A stretch of 64,000 bases of DNA from Mucilaginibacter pedocola (lineage in GTDB: Bacteria; Bacteroidota; Bacteroidia; Sphingobacteriales; Sphingobacteriaceae), in contig NZ_MBTF01000035.1 in assembly GCF_002013915.1 (NCBI RefSeq), positions 1-64,000 of the forward strand, given 5' to 3'. The stretch's first letter is position 1. Every line of letters begins with the position of its first letter. The position numbers were made by a program, and so were the translations under genes. Shown here one piece after another: positions 16,758 to 25,336 of this stretch. The notes under the pieces were generated by a model. That model was not told where the DNA came from. It searched no databases and saw nothing but the letters and a program-made list of their open reading frames with translations.

Positions 16758-17303
16758 ATGACTTTAACGCTTGCGGCCCTTTCTGATAACGAGTACGAAA
16801 TTTATAAGCGTACGCAGCAACAGCTAAACAGCAATGTAGGAGCCGAGGGTGATTTACAGGATGATAAGCTGATATTGGATAACTATAAAGCCATCCATCG
16901 CTATTACCTCCGCATATTTTACGAAGCGCAGGATGAAGCTACCAAACTCGAAGCCCTGAAGCGCCTGGTGTTCCTGAACTGGAATTTAATTGTAGAAACC
17001 GATTGGCTTACCGGGATAGATGCGCTTGATGAATTGGTGATCAACGAGGCTTACTCTATTTTGGAGCGCTATATGGAAGAAGGCAAGTTTGACGTAGAAC
17101 TAAGCTGGATGCTGAGCCACTACGCCGTTTGGGATTATGCCATACTGCAATATGCCGAGGGTAAGCTACCTGCACTAACCCGCTTTGTAGAAACCATAGA
17201 AAAGAACAAAAAGAAATTCCCCCGCCAACTGCCTGCCGGTACTTTTGATAACCGCGGGCAAATGGGTATTTATTGGAATTTGATGATAAAAACAGAAGCC
17301 TGA
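16758..17303 (+). CDS. Conserved hypothetical protein of 181 residues
   Basis: This soluble, mostly helical, acidic protein has no signal peptide. A GGAG sequence seven bases before the ATG at 16758 and a TAGCTTTG box at 16733-16740 support this start. Segments such as AIHRYYLRIFYEAQDEATKLEALKRLVFLNWN and LDELVINEAYSILERYMEEG (read in parts) suggest a helical-repeat fold. It ends two bases before the dipeptide epimerase start, so the two are cotranscribed and probably coupled; the functional link is unknown. Confidence 0.75.
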   Translation: MTLTLAALSDNEYEIYKRTQQQLNSNVGAEGDLQDDKLILDNYKAIHRYYLRIFYEAQDEATKLEALKRLVFLNWNLIVETDWLTGIDALDELVINEAYSILERYMEEGKFDVELSWMLSHYAVWDYAILQYAEGKLPALTRFVETIEKNKKKFPRQLPAGTFDNRGQMGIYWNLMIKTEA

Positions 17304-17305
17304 AG

Positions 17306-18316
17306 ATGAAGCTTACTTTCCGCCCTTTCGAACTTACTTTAAAACATACTTTTACCATAGCCAAATTTTCGCGCAGCAGTACGCCGGTAATGCTGTTGCA
17401 GATAGAGTACGAGGGGCACATTGGTTACGGCGAAGCATCGATGGTGCCTTACATGGGCGAGACCTACGAAACCGCTACAGATTTTTTAAACAAGGTAGAT
17501 GCCGGGCAATTTACTTATCCTTTCGATTTTGGAACTATAAGCCAATACCTGGATAGCCTTGCGCCGGGCAACACGGCTATAAAAGCAGGTATTGATATTG
17601 CCCTGCACGACCTTGACGGTAAGCTGCAAGGCAAACCTTGCTGGGAATTATTAGGCACCAACCCGGTTACCATGCCCGTAACCAGTTTCACCATTGGGAT
17701 AGATACCAAGGAGGTTATTATTCAAAAACTAAAAGAAGCTGCCGATTTTAAGATCATCAAAGTAAAGCTGGGGCGCAACAACGATAAAGAGATCATCCAA
17801 ACGATACGCTCGGTTACCAATGTGCCGCTTTTTGTAGATGCCAACCAAGGGTGGACCGACCGCAAGCAAAGCCTCGACCTGGTTTACTGGCTAAAAGAGC
17901 AAGGCGTGGTACTGATAGAGCAACCCATGCTGAAAACAGATGTAGATGGCAACGCCTGGCTTACAGAGCACAGCCCGCTGCCTCTGATAGGCGATGAGGC
18001 GGTGCAACGGTTTGATGATGTAGAAAAGGCAAAAGGCGTTTACCACGGCATCAACATCAAATTGATGAAAGCTTCGGGTATGTATGAGGCTAAAAAGATG
18101 CTGGATAAAGCCCGCGAATTAGGCCTGCAAGTAATGATAGGCTGCATGACCGAAACCAGCTGCGCCGCATTAGCAGGTGCAGCCCTCGCCCCCCAATGCG
18201 ATTGGGCCGACCTTGACGGTCCCTTTTTGGCCAGTAATAATCCTTACAAATTGCCTGAGTTTACAAATGGCAAATGGGTATTGAGTAATGCGCCGGGCTT
18301 GGGTATCGAAATTTAA
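17306..18316 (+). CDS. Dipeptide epimerase (L-Ala-D/L-Glu epimerase type)
   Basis: The ATG at 17306 gives 336 residues of the enolase superfamily. Catalytic features are the KxK motif in IIKVKLGRNND, metal ligands in FVDANQGWTD, LIEQPM and LIGDEAV, and the opposite lysine in INIKLMKASGM. MIGCMTETSC fits the dipeptide-epimerase C-terminal loop. Such enzymes epimerise L-Ala-D-Glu from murein peptides or related dipeptides. The exact dipeptide specificity cannot be read here. The upstream frame to 17273 overlaps the previous gene and is not used. Confidence 0.92.
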   Translation: MKLTFRPFELTLKHTFTIAKFSRSSTPVMLLQIEYEGHIGYGEASMVPYMGETYETATDFLNKVDAGQFTYPFDFGTISQYLDSLAPGNTAIKAGIDIALHDLDGKLQGKPCWELLGTNPVTMPVTSFTIGIDTKEVIIQKLKEAADFKIIKVKLGRNNDKEIIQTIRSVTNVPLFVDANQGWTDRKQSLDLVYWLKEQGVVLIEQPMLKTDVDGNAWLTEHSPLPLIGDEAVQRFDDVEKAKGVYHGINIKLMKASGMYEAKKMLDKARELGLQVMIGCMTETSCAALAGAALAPQCDWADLDGPFLASNNPYKLPEFTNGKWVLSNAPGLGIEI

Positions 18317-18416
18317 CCTTAAACGTATCAGAATGTGCCATAAAGCAAACGCTTGCAAAAGTTAAGTGTAGTATTTACAATAAATAGCTACCTTCATCCT
18401 ACAATTTTATCCTTTT

Positions 18417-20387
18417 ATGAAATCCCCATTTTTATTGCTGTTAGCAGCGCTACCGTTGTTTGCCAATGCGCAAAACACTACAAAAAACTACCACGTTAAA
18501 TCGCCCGATGGGAAGATAGATATCTCCATCAATGCCGGATCCACAATCAACTGGGCGGTTAAGTATGAGCAAACAGATGTACTAATGCCATCGAACGTAT
18601 CACTGGTTTTGGGTAACGGCTCGGTATTGGGTTTAAATGCCGTGGTAAAAAGCGATAAAACCAGCAGTAAAGACGATACCTTTAACACGCCCATCTACAA
18701 AAGGGCAAAGGTGCGCGATAATTACAACCAGCTCACTTTAAAGTTCAATGGCGATTACGGGCTTATCTTCCGTGCCTATAATGATGGTGTGGCTTACCGG
18801 TTCACTACCGAGTTTAAAGAGCCTATTACGTTGAAAGATGAAGAAGTAAATTTCAACTTCGCTAATGATAGCAAGGCCTTGCTTCCTTTTGTGAATGATT
18901 ACCGTAACAAGGACAGATGGAATACTTCGTTTGAAGCGCATTATGATACGGTGAATGTATCGGCCGTGAAGAAAGATACTTTGGCGTTCCTTCCTGTTTT
19001 GATAAACATTACCGATAATATTAAAGCCGCCATACTGGAAGCCGATATTGAAGATTACCCCGGCCTGTACCTTACAAACGGCACAGGTAACGGGCTGCAT
19101 GGGGCATTTACCCCTTATCCGCTGGAGCAGGCCAATTTGGGATTGAATTACGTGGTTAACCGCCGTGCCGAGTACATGGCTAAAACTACGGGTACCCGTC
19201 AATACCCGTGGCGCGCCATAGTGATAAGTACCGAAGATAAACAGCTTGCTGATAATGATATGGTGCAAAAACTGGCATCGCCATCGCGCGTAGCCGACCT
19301 GAAATGGATAAAGCCCGGCAAAGTTGCCTGGGATTGGTGGAACGATTGGAACATCACAGGCGTTGACTTTAAAGCAGGTATAAACATCCCCACCTATAAA
19401 CATTACATTGATTTTGCTGCCGCCAACAAACTGGAATATGTTGTATTGGACGAAGGATGGTCGAAAAGTACCGACTTGAACCAGATAAATCCCGACATCA
19501 GCATTGAAGAGCTGGTAAATTATGGTAAGGAAAAAAATGTAGGCATAATTTTATGGGCAACCTGGTACGCAGTGCTGCAGCAAACTGACGCAGTATTTGA
19601 AAAATATGAAAAAATAGGGGTGAAGGGCTTTAAAATAGATTTTATTGACCGCGACGACCAGTTTGTTGTAAACTCGCTATATGATATTGCCCAAAAGGCT
19701 GCCAATCATCATCTACTGGTTGATTATCATGGCATGTACAAACCATCGGGCATGCAGCGCACATTCCCTAACGTGTTGAATTTTGAAGGTGTAAAGGGAT
19801 TGGAGAACATGAAATGGGGCGTAAACAACCAGCCGCAATACGATGTTAGCATCCCGTATATTCGCATGCTGGCAGGACCTATGGATTATACCCCCGGCGG
19901 TGTGCGCAATGCCAATAAAGGCTCGTTCCGCCCGGTGAACAGCAACCCCATGACACAGGGCACCCGTGCGCACCAATTGGCTATGTATAGCATATACGAG
20001 GCGCCATTACAGATGTTGGCAGATAGCCCAACGGCCTACAGAAAAGAGCAGGAATCTACCGATTACATGGCATCGGTACCTACCACTTTCGACGAAACTG
20101 TTGCGCTCGATGGTAAAGTTGGTGAGTTTGTGAGCATGGTCCGCCGTAAAGGAACTACCTGGTATGCCGGTGCCATGACCAACTGGACCGAACGTGAAAT
20201 AACTATCGACTTGTCTTTTTTAGGTGAGGGTAGCTATAAAGCCGTTTTATTTACCGATGGTGTTAATGCTAACCGCAACGGAACTGATTATGTACGTACC
20301 GAGAAAACGGTTACTGCAAAAGATAAGCTTACCGTGAAAATGGCTTCCGGCGGTGGTTGGGCAGCACGGTTTGAGAAGGTAGAATAA
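18417..20387 (+). CDS. Secreted glycoside hydrolase family 97 enzyme
   Basis: This 656-residue protein has an N-terminal signal peptide ending at NAQNTTKN and the GH97 architecture: an N-terminal beta-sandwich, a TIM barrel and a short C-terminal beta domain. Barrel landmarks are WDWWNDWNITGVDF, YVVLDEGWSK, GFKIDFIDRDDQ at about residues 404-415, DYHGMYKPSGMQRTFPN and LNFEGVKGLE. GH97 includes inverting alpha-glucosidases (SusB) and retaining alpha-galactosidases; the Asp in KIDF could be a retaining-type nucleophile, so the specificity is left open. It is not next to susC/susD genes. A strong terminator follows. Confidence 0.93.
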   Translation: MKSPFLLLLAALPLFANAQNTTKNYHVKSPDGKIDISINAGSTINWAVKYEQTDVLMPSNVSLVLGNGSVLGLNAVVKSDKTSSKDDTFNTPIYKRAKVRDNYNQLTLKFNGDYGLIFRAYNDGVAYRFTTEFKEPITLKDEEVNFNFANDSKALLPFVNDYRNKDRWNTSFEAHYDTVNVSAVKKDTLAFLPVLINITDNIKAAILEADIEDYPGLYLTNGTGNGLHGAFTPYPLEQANLGLNYVVNRRAEYMAKTTGTRQYPWRAIVISTEDKQLADNDMVQKLASPSRVADLKWIKPGKVAWDWWNDWNITGVDFKAGINIPTYKHYIDFAAANKLEYVVLDEGWSKSTDLNQINPDISIEELVNYGKEKNVGIILWATWYAVLQQTDAVFEKYEKIGVKGFKIDFIDRDDQFVVNSLYDIAQKAANHHLLVDYHGMYKPSGMQRTFPNVLNFEGVKGLENMKWGVNNQPQYDVSIPYIRMLAGPMDYTPGGVRNANKGSFRPVNSNPMTQGTRAHQLAMYSIYEAPLQMLADSPTAYRKEQESTDYMASVPTTFDETVALDGKVGEFVSMVRRKGTTWYAGAMTNWTEREITIDLSFLGEGSYKAVLFTDGVNANRNGTDYVRTEKTVTAKDKLTVKMASGGGWAARFEKVE

Positions 20388-20410
20388 TTTCGCCCCTTAT
20401 ATTATTAGCT

Positions 20411-20449
20411 AAAGCGCACAAGCCTCAGGTCTTGTGCGCTTTTTTTTGT
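20411..20449 (+). terminator. GH97 terminator
   Basis: A 12-bp perfect stem (AAAGCGCACAAG with 20431-20442), an 8-nt loop and a T-run follow the GH97 stop. Confidence 0.85.
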
Positions 20450-20715
20450 AGAGAAGCAATACCTTGCGTCTCCGACATGCAAAGCCACGATGCTGTGAGG
20501 CGATAAATAATCGGCCCCACATACTTTTTATGTATGCCAAATAAGCCATCTATGTTAAAATGCGCAGGCGACGACCCGTACTTTTCGCCGAAGTAGTACG
20601 GGATTTTGAAACTCAATATCCGGCGTATTAGCCGTACAATTCCGTCTTGCAATATGTATTACGCTATTCTAATGCAATATCTTGCTTCTTCACCGTTAAG
20701 AGATAAAACCTTTAT
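20450..20715. other. Gene-poor intergenic stretch
   Basis: No gene is supported in these bases between the GH97 and ammonium-transporter terminators. A 75-codon open frame on the minus strand has no recognisable protein character. AAGCAATACCTTGC near 20455 and ATATCTTGCTTCTTC near 20680 form a weak inverted relationship, so this could be a degenerate repeat. Confidence 0.4.
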
Positions 20716-20756
20716 AAAACAAAAGCGGGGCGCAATTTGCGCCCCGCTTTTGTTTT
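20716..20756 (-). terminator. Ammonium transporter terminator
   Basis: Near-perfect palindrome with 20-bp arms (20716-20735 and 20737-20756) around a single T, with T-runs on both strands. It lies 20 nt after the transporter stop. Confidence 0.88.
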
Positions 20757-20775
20757 ATGGGTAAAGAGTGCTTTA

Positions 20776-22080
20776 TTACAACTCTTCGTCGTGCTGGCTT
20801 ACGTCCAAACCAGCAAGTTCTTCTTCCGGAGTTACACGCAGCGGGCTAATCAGGTCGGTAACTTTCAATAGTACAAATGCACCGATGAAAGCAAAGGCCG
20901 ATACAGCAACCAAAGCTATAAGGTGTTTGCCAAACAGGCCGAAATCGCCGTAAGCTAAACCTTCTGCACCAAGGCTGTTAACGCTTTTGGTAGCGAAGAT
21001 ACCGGTCATCAACATACCAACCATACCACCCACACCGTGGCAAGGGAATACGTCAAGGGTATCATCAACACCGGTTTTGCTACGCAGGATAACCATCAGG
21101 TTACTAATAACGGCAGCAACTATACCAATTACTAATGAGCTTGATACGGTTACGAAACCGGCAGCAGGAGTGATGGCAACCAAACCTACAACAGCACCTA
21201 TACAAGCGCCCAATGCAGATGGTTTTTTACCGCGCAGCATATCAAAGAATATCCACGACATGGCAGCAGCAGCCGAAGCAGTAGTGGTAGTAGCTAAAGC
21301 AGTAGCAGCTAATTCGCCTGAAGCAAGGGCAGAACCGGCGTTGAAACCGAACCAACCGAACCACAGTAAACCGGTACCTAATATTACGTAGCTGATACGG
21401 GCAGGAGTGTGAGCTTCTTCAACTTCGTTACGTTTTTTAAGGTAGATAGCTGATGCTAATGCAGCCCAACCAGCGCTCATGTGTACTACGGTACCACCAG
21501 CAAAGTCTAACACGCCAAGCTTAAAGAAGTAACCATCCGGGTGCCATGTAGCGTGAGCCAATGGGATGTAGATAATTACGATGAACAGGGTGATGAAAAT
21601 TAAGTAAGAGTTGAAACGGATACGTTCTGCAAATGCACCGGTGATAAGCGCTGGTGTAATAACCGCGAATTTTAGCTGGAACATTGCGAACAGGATAACC
21701 GGGATAGTGCCACCCAACCATGCAACACCCAGGGTGTTTTGCATCATGAAGAAGGTTTTAGGGCTACCAAGGAAACCGCCGCCAATATCGTCACCAAATG
21801 CAAGGCTGAAACCGAATACTACCCAGATGATAGTGATAAGGCCCATACAAACAAAGCTTTGCAGCATGGTAGAGATAACGTTCTTTTTGCGCACCATACC
21901 ACCGTAGAAGAAGGCAAGGCCCGGGGTCATTAACAACACCAAAGCGGTTGAGATAAGCATCCAGGCAATGTCAGCACCATTGTAGGTGGTTGCGGGTTTT
22001 GCAGCGGCCACGTTACCGGGGTAGATAAGGGCCAGGATTACAACAATGACAAGAATGCCAAAGGGTACAATTTTTTTCAT
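20776..22080 (-). CDS. amt: Ammonium transporter
   Basis: This 434-residue Amt/MEP/Rh protein has a signal-like first helix and about 11 membrane helices. Landmarks are ADIAWMLISTALVLLMTPGLAFFYGGMVRKKN, LDFAGGTVVHMSAGWAAL with the first pore histidine, and the C-terminal FPCHGVGGMVGMLMTGIFA with the second pore histidine (sequences split here for length). It imports ammonium. No glnK gene adjoins it, unlike many amt loci. The cytoplasmic tail ends in DVSQHDEEL. Confidence 0.95.
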   Translation of the reverse strand: MKKIVPFGILVIVVILALIYPGNVAAAKPATTYNGADIAWMLISTALVLLMTPGLAFFYGGMVRKKNVISTMLQSFVCMGLITIIWVVFGFSLAFGDDIGGGFLGSPKTFFMMQNTLGVAWLGGTIPVILFAMFQLKFAVITPALITGAFAERIRFNSYLIFITLFIVIIYIPLAHATWHPDGYFFKLGVLDFAGGTVVHMSAGWAALASAIYLKKRNEVEEAHTPARISYVILGTGLLWFGWFGFNAGSALASGELAATALATTTTASAAAAMSWIFFDMLRGKKPSALGACIGAVVGLVAITPAAGFVTVSSSLVIGIVAAVISNLMVILRSKTGVDDTLDVFPCHGVGGMVGMLMTGIFATKSVNSLGAEGLAYGDFGLFGKHLIALVAVSAFAFIGAFVLLKVTDLISPLRVTPEEELAGLDVSQHDEEL

Positions 22081-22156
22081 TTGTTTAGTTTAAAGATTGA
22101 GGATTTATAGTTAATTATTGTGTGTTTTGCTAAAGAGTTGGGCTTCCCCGCGGTAT

Positions 22157-22513
22157 TCACCAGTACGAGTGGTAAGGGAAAAGCATCAGCTTAGGTTGCG
22201 TTGGGTAACTTAACCCGGGCCGATGCTGTCCAAAACCTGTCAGATCATTTATATAATTTGTCGCGGTAGAATTTTTCGGTGCATCAATGGCAACCATCAA
22301 TTGCATCGTATTTTGGCCTTCATTTACATTTTCCTCCCAATTAAAGGTGTAAACTACTGCCTCATTTCTTAAGTTTTCTTTAACCGATCGTGTTTTTGCT
22401 GCTAAAAACTTAAATAAAGTAGTTTTTTGGCGAAAAACGGCTGAGATAAATAACGATAATGCATCAAAAAGAAGAAATAATATAAAAATATGTCTTAGTT
22501 TTTTGGAATGCAT
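22157..22513 (-). CDS. Possible small membrane-anchored protein, 118 residues
   Basis: The frame starts at an ATG at 22513 and encodes an N-terminal hydrophobic helix (IFILFLLFDALSLFISAVF) followed by a soluble tail with VVYTFNWEENVNEGQNTMQLMVAI. It could be an anchored or exported small protein. The region is markedly richer in A/T than its neighbours. No family is recognised. An ATTTTGTCA/TGACAAAAT hairpin lies just upstream (22539-22563). Confidence 0.45.
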   Translation of the reverse strand: MHSKKLRHIFILFLLFDALSLFISAVFRQKTTLFKFLAAKTRSVKENLRNEAVVYTFNWEENVNEGQNTMQLMVAIDAPKNSTATNYINDLTGFGQHRPGLSYPTQPKLMLFPYHSYW

Positions 22514-22708
22514 AATCTAAAAGTAGAATATTAAAATGATTTTGTCAAAAAAAATGACAAAATTTTATAATTATTCTATATCAAAAGCTATTTATTCCAA
22601 AAATCACTAAAATTCCTACTAAAAAGATGTGCTTAATTGATAAAATAATGATAAGTGTGATACTTATTGTGGAAATATTTAAAAAGAATACCTTCGGAAG
22701 GCAAGAGC

Positions 22709-23806
22709 TTAAAAAAGTTTTAGTTGTCCGTGGGTTTCAGGGCCGTTATCTTCTGCGGAGCTAAAATTAGAAACAGTGATGCCAAGCAATCTTATGTTGT
22801 TATCACCAATGCCGGCGGATAATAATAAGGCCTTAGCGGTATCAAGTATAGCATCAAAGTTGTCCGAATATTCGGTGTGCGACTGGCTTCGGGTTATCTG
22901 CCTGAAATCGCCAAACTTTATTTTTAAAGTAATCGTTCGCCCTTTTAAACCATGCCTCAACAATCGCTCGCTCACCACTTTGGCTATCTTATCCAGTTCG
23001 GCAAACATTTCTTCGGTAGTGCTTAGGTCGTAAGCAAAGGTATCTTCGGCACCAACAGATTTGGTTTCGCGGGAGGGCTGCACCGGGCGGTCGTCTATTC
23101 CGCGTACTATATTATAATAGAAGGCACCGGCTTTACCAAAGTGGCCGGTTATCTGCTCCAGGCTAAGTTTTTTCAAGTCGCCACCGGTAAATAACCCCAG
23201 TTTTTTCATTTTGCCTGCAGTTACTGCACCTACGCCATGGAATTTTTCAACAGCAAGTTTTTCTACGAACGCCTCTATGGCCGAGGGGCCAATAAAGGTA
23301 AGCCCATCTGGCTTCTGCATATCCGAAGCAATTTTGGCAATGAATTTATTTACCGACACTCCGGCGGAGGCCGTGAGGTCAAGCTCATCTTTAATGGCTT
23401 GCTTTATAGCTTTGGCAATATCAATAGCCGAGCCAATGCCCAGCTTATCTTCGGTTACATCCAAATAGGCTTCGTCAAGCGAAAGGGGTTCAATGAGGTC
23501 GGTATAGCGGCTGAATATTTCGCGGATATGTTGTGATGCTTTTTTATAGGCATCGAACCGTGGGCGCACAAATATGGCGTGCGGGCAAAGCTGCACCGCC
23601 CGTTTAGATGACATGGCCGAGCGCACGCCGAACTTACGAGCCTCGTAACTGGCGGTAGCAACAACTCCACGCCCATTTGGCGCACCGCCTACCACCAAGG
23701 CCTTGCCCCGCAGTTCGGGGTTATCGCGCTGCTCTACCGACGCATAAAAGGCATCCATATCTATATGGATAATTTTCCGCCTGGGCTGTGTTTGCTTTTC
23801 TTCCAC
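22709..23806 (-). CDS. dinB: DNA polymerase IV
   Basis: This 365-residue Y-family translesion polymerase starts with GTG. Catalytic carboxylates are in IHIDMDAFYASVEQRDNP and LSLDEAYLDVT. The helix-hairpin-helix region has FHGVGAVTAGKMKKLGL and the little-finger domain follows. It ends in GQLKLF, which resembles the clamp-binding motif at the C-terminus of DinB proteins (QLxLF). The length is normal. It is solitary, and no LexA-like box was identified upstream by eye. Confidence 0.95.
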   Translation of the reverse strand: MEEKQTQPRRKIIHIDMDAFYASVEQRDNPELRGKALVVGGAPNGRGVVATASYEARKFGVRSAMSSKRAVQLCPHAIFVRPRFDAYKKASQHIREIFSRYTDLIEPLSLDEAYLDVTEDKLGIGSAIDIAKAIKQAIKDELDLTASAGVSVNKFIAKIASDMQKPDGLTFIGPSAIEAFVEKLAVEKFHGVGAVTAGKMKKLGLFTGGDLKKLSLEQITGHFGKAGAFYYNIVRGIDDRPVQPSRETKSVGAEDTFAYDLSTTEEMFAELDKIAKVVSERLLRHGLKGRTITLKIKFGDFRQITRSQSHTEYSDNFDAILDTAKALLLSAGIGDNNIRLLGITVSNFSSAEDNGPETHGQLKLF

Positions 23807-23845
23807 CTTAAAATACCTAACAAATATTAAGCTATTTATTTGAAT

Positions 23846-23853
23846 TACCTTTG
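23846..23853 (+). promoter_or_regulatory. -7 box deciding the next start codon
   Basis: TACCTTTG fits TAnnTTTG. Transcription would begin near 23858, downstream of an in-frame GTG at 23853, so the ATG at 23877 is the likely start. Confidence 0.5.
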
Positions 23854-23876
23854 TGTATAACAGCTATCAAACAAAA

Positions 23877-24446
23877 ATGTCGTCACACCATATCGTCCGC
23901 GAAAAACAGGAACCCGCTTTATTAATATTAGGCTTAGCCTCGTTCGATGATGAGTTATTGGGCCAACTATTGGAGTGGAGCCCAACCGTTATTACCACAC
24001 CCGATACCGCCGAGCAAATAAATGCTTTTGGCATAAAGGTAGATATGATGGTTGCTGATGAAGCCGATATTGACCTGCAGTCGGATGTAAAGCTGATATC
24101 ACAGGAGGCAGGCAGTATAGTTGATGCTGCCTTAGACTACCTTATATCTGCAGGATATAGCGCCGTGAATATTGTTGCCGACGAGTTTACTATGGAAGAT
24201 ATTTGGGGCTACGCCGATAAAATAAACATTGTAGTGTTTTGCGAAGGGCGCAAGGTTTTTGCCGTAACCAGCGGCTTCAGCAAATGGAAACCCGGCGGCG
24301 AAACCATCGAAATATTATCGGCAGCCACAAACCTAAGAACCGAAGGCTTGGAGCCAGCTGGCGATGGTAAATACACCACAATAGAAGATGGTTTTTACGC
24401 CCTGCATTTTGATGGGGTATTCTTGTTTATTGCAGAAGAATTGTAA
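23877..24446 (+). CDS. Thiamine pyrophosphokinase-like protein
   Basis: The 189-residue product resembles the thiamine pyrophosphokinase-like proteins of Bacteroidota. The N-terminal alpha/beta half has ALLILGLASFDDELL, TTPDTAEQINAFGIKVDMMVADEADI in the position of the nucleotide/DxD segment, and the C-terminal half is beta-rich. The classical GDFDS signature is not conserved (VADEAD instead), so catalytic activity is doubtful. The family assignment is from overall pattern and is moderate at best. Confidence 0.55.
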   Translation: MSSHHIVREKQEPALLILGLASFDDELLGQLLEWSPTVITTPDTAEQINAFGIKVDMMVADEADIDLQSDVKLISQEAGSIVDAALDYLISAGYSAVNIVADEFTMEDIWGYADKINIVVFCEGRKVFAVTSGFSKWKPGGETIEILSAATNLRTEGLEPAGDGKYTTIEDGFYALHFDGVFLFIAEEL

Positions 24447-24489
24447 TCTATGTCATTTATACGTGCTAAATTGGCAGTGTTTAGCAGTA

Positions 24490-25137
24490 CTATTGTTTCA
24501 TTTCTTCCTGTAGTTTTTTGTATAGTGCAGGCAGGTCTGTTTTAACATTGCTAAGCTGCAGGGTTTTAGCAGCCTCTGTTAACATGGGGCTGTTCGTCTC
24601 TTCTGTTTCGCCGGATAGGGTAGGGCTATTTAAATTGAGTACTGCACCAAAACAGCGAGTGCTGAGATTTACCTGTCTTAAAACCAACTGGTCAGCATTT
24701 TTACCCGCTTGGTTATCTTGCGGCATATTATATCCCCAAAGTAAAAAGAGCTTGTTGTTTATGGTGAGCCATTTTTGAGTAATGTTGGAAATGCTGATCT
24801 TGAGTTCTTTTTTTGCATAACTTGTTTCATATTCCATATATCCTAATAGCTCAGCCTTTTGTCGCGCTTCAGATGTGTCAGTCATACTCAAAGCACCGTT
24901 CGGGATCAGTATATATTGAAAAACCTTTTTGTTTATCGAAAGAACCCCTTCTTTTTCAGTGGGTATAATTTTGTCGGAATGGATGTCGAAAATAATAGAG
25001 TGATCTTGGCTGGTGTAAACAACCTTAGCCCCTGATTTTGTTTCCAATAGGGCCGGGGTATATTTTTCTGCGGTTTGTGCAAATGAACGGGCGCTGCCCA
25101 GCAATAAAATGGCGATGAATAAGGTTCGGTTAAGCAT
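24490..25137 (-). CDS. Secreted hypothetical protein, 215 residues
   Basis: A signal peptide (LNRTLFIAILLLGSARSFAQ) precedes a soluble, beta-rich region and a C-terminal amphipathic helix (DLPALYKKLQEEMKQ). No known domain is recognised. It converges with the previous gene and is divergent from the DUF6515 gene. It is likely periplasmic or outer-membrane associated. Confidence 0.72.
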   Translation of the reverse strand: MLNRTLFIAILLLGSARSFAQTAEKYTPALLETKSGAKVVYTSQDHSIIFDIHSDKIIPTEKEGVLSINKKVFQYILIPNGALSMTDTSEARQKAELLGYMEYETSYAKKELKISISNITQKWLTINNKLFLLWGYNMPQDNQAGKNADQLVLRQVNLSTRCFGAVLNLNSPTLSGETEETNSPMLTEAAKTLQLSNVKTDLPALYKKLQEEMKQ

Positions 25138-25265
25138 GGTGTTTTTATGTAGTGCAATATATAAAAACAGCGAAATATTTCTGTAAAGTTACCTCCAAAG
25201 TACTTGGGTTGGGTTTCCCCAAAGCGGCGTTAAATTTCTTGAAAAAATAATTAAAGCATAATTAA

Positions 25266-25302
25266 ACCGTTGATAGTTATCTTAGTCTATATAACTAACG
25301 GT
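25266..25302. other. Inverted repeat upstream of the DUF6515 gene
   Basis: ACCGTTGATAGTTAT (25266-25280) and ATAACTAACGGT (25291-25302) pair apart from a 3-nt bulge. It may be a regulatory site or RNA hairpin in the leader. Confidence 0.35.
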
Positions 25303-25336
25303 GTAAGAACCGGGTAATTCAATCATTCAAAACAAA

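Noticed and set aside
20425..20652. 75-codon minus-strand open frame between GH97 and the ammonium transporter
   Set aside because: It overlaps the GH97 terminator, lacks a recognisable domain and has no upstream promoter match.
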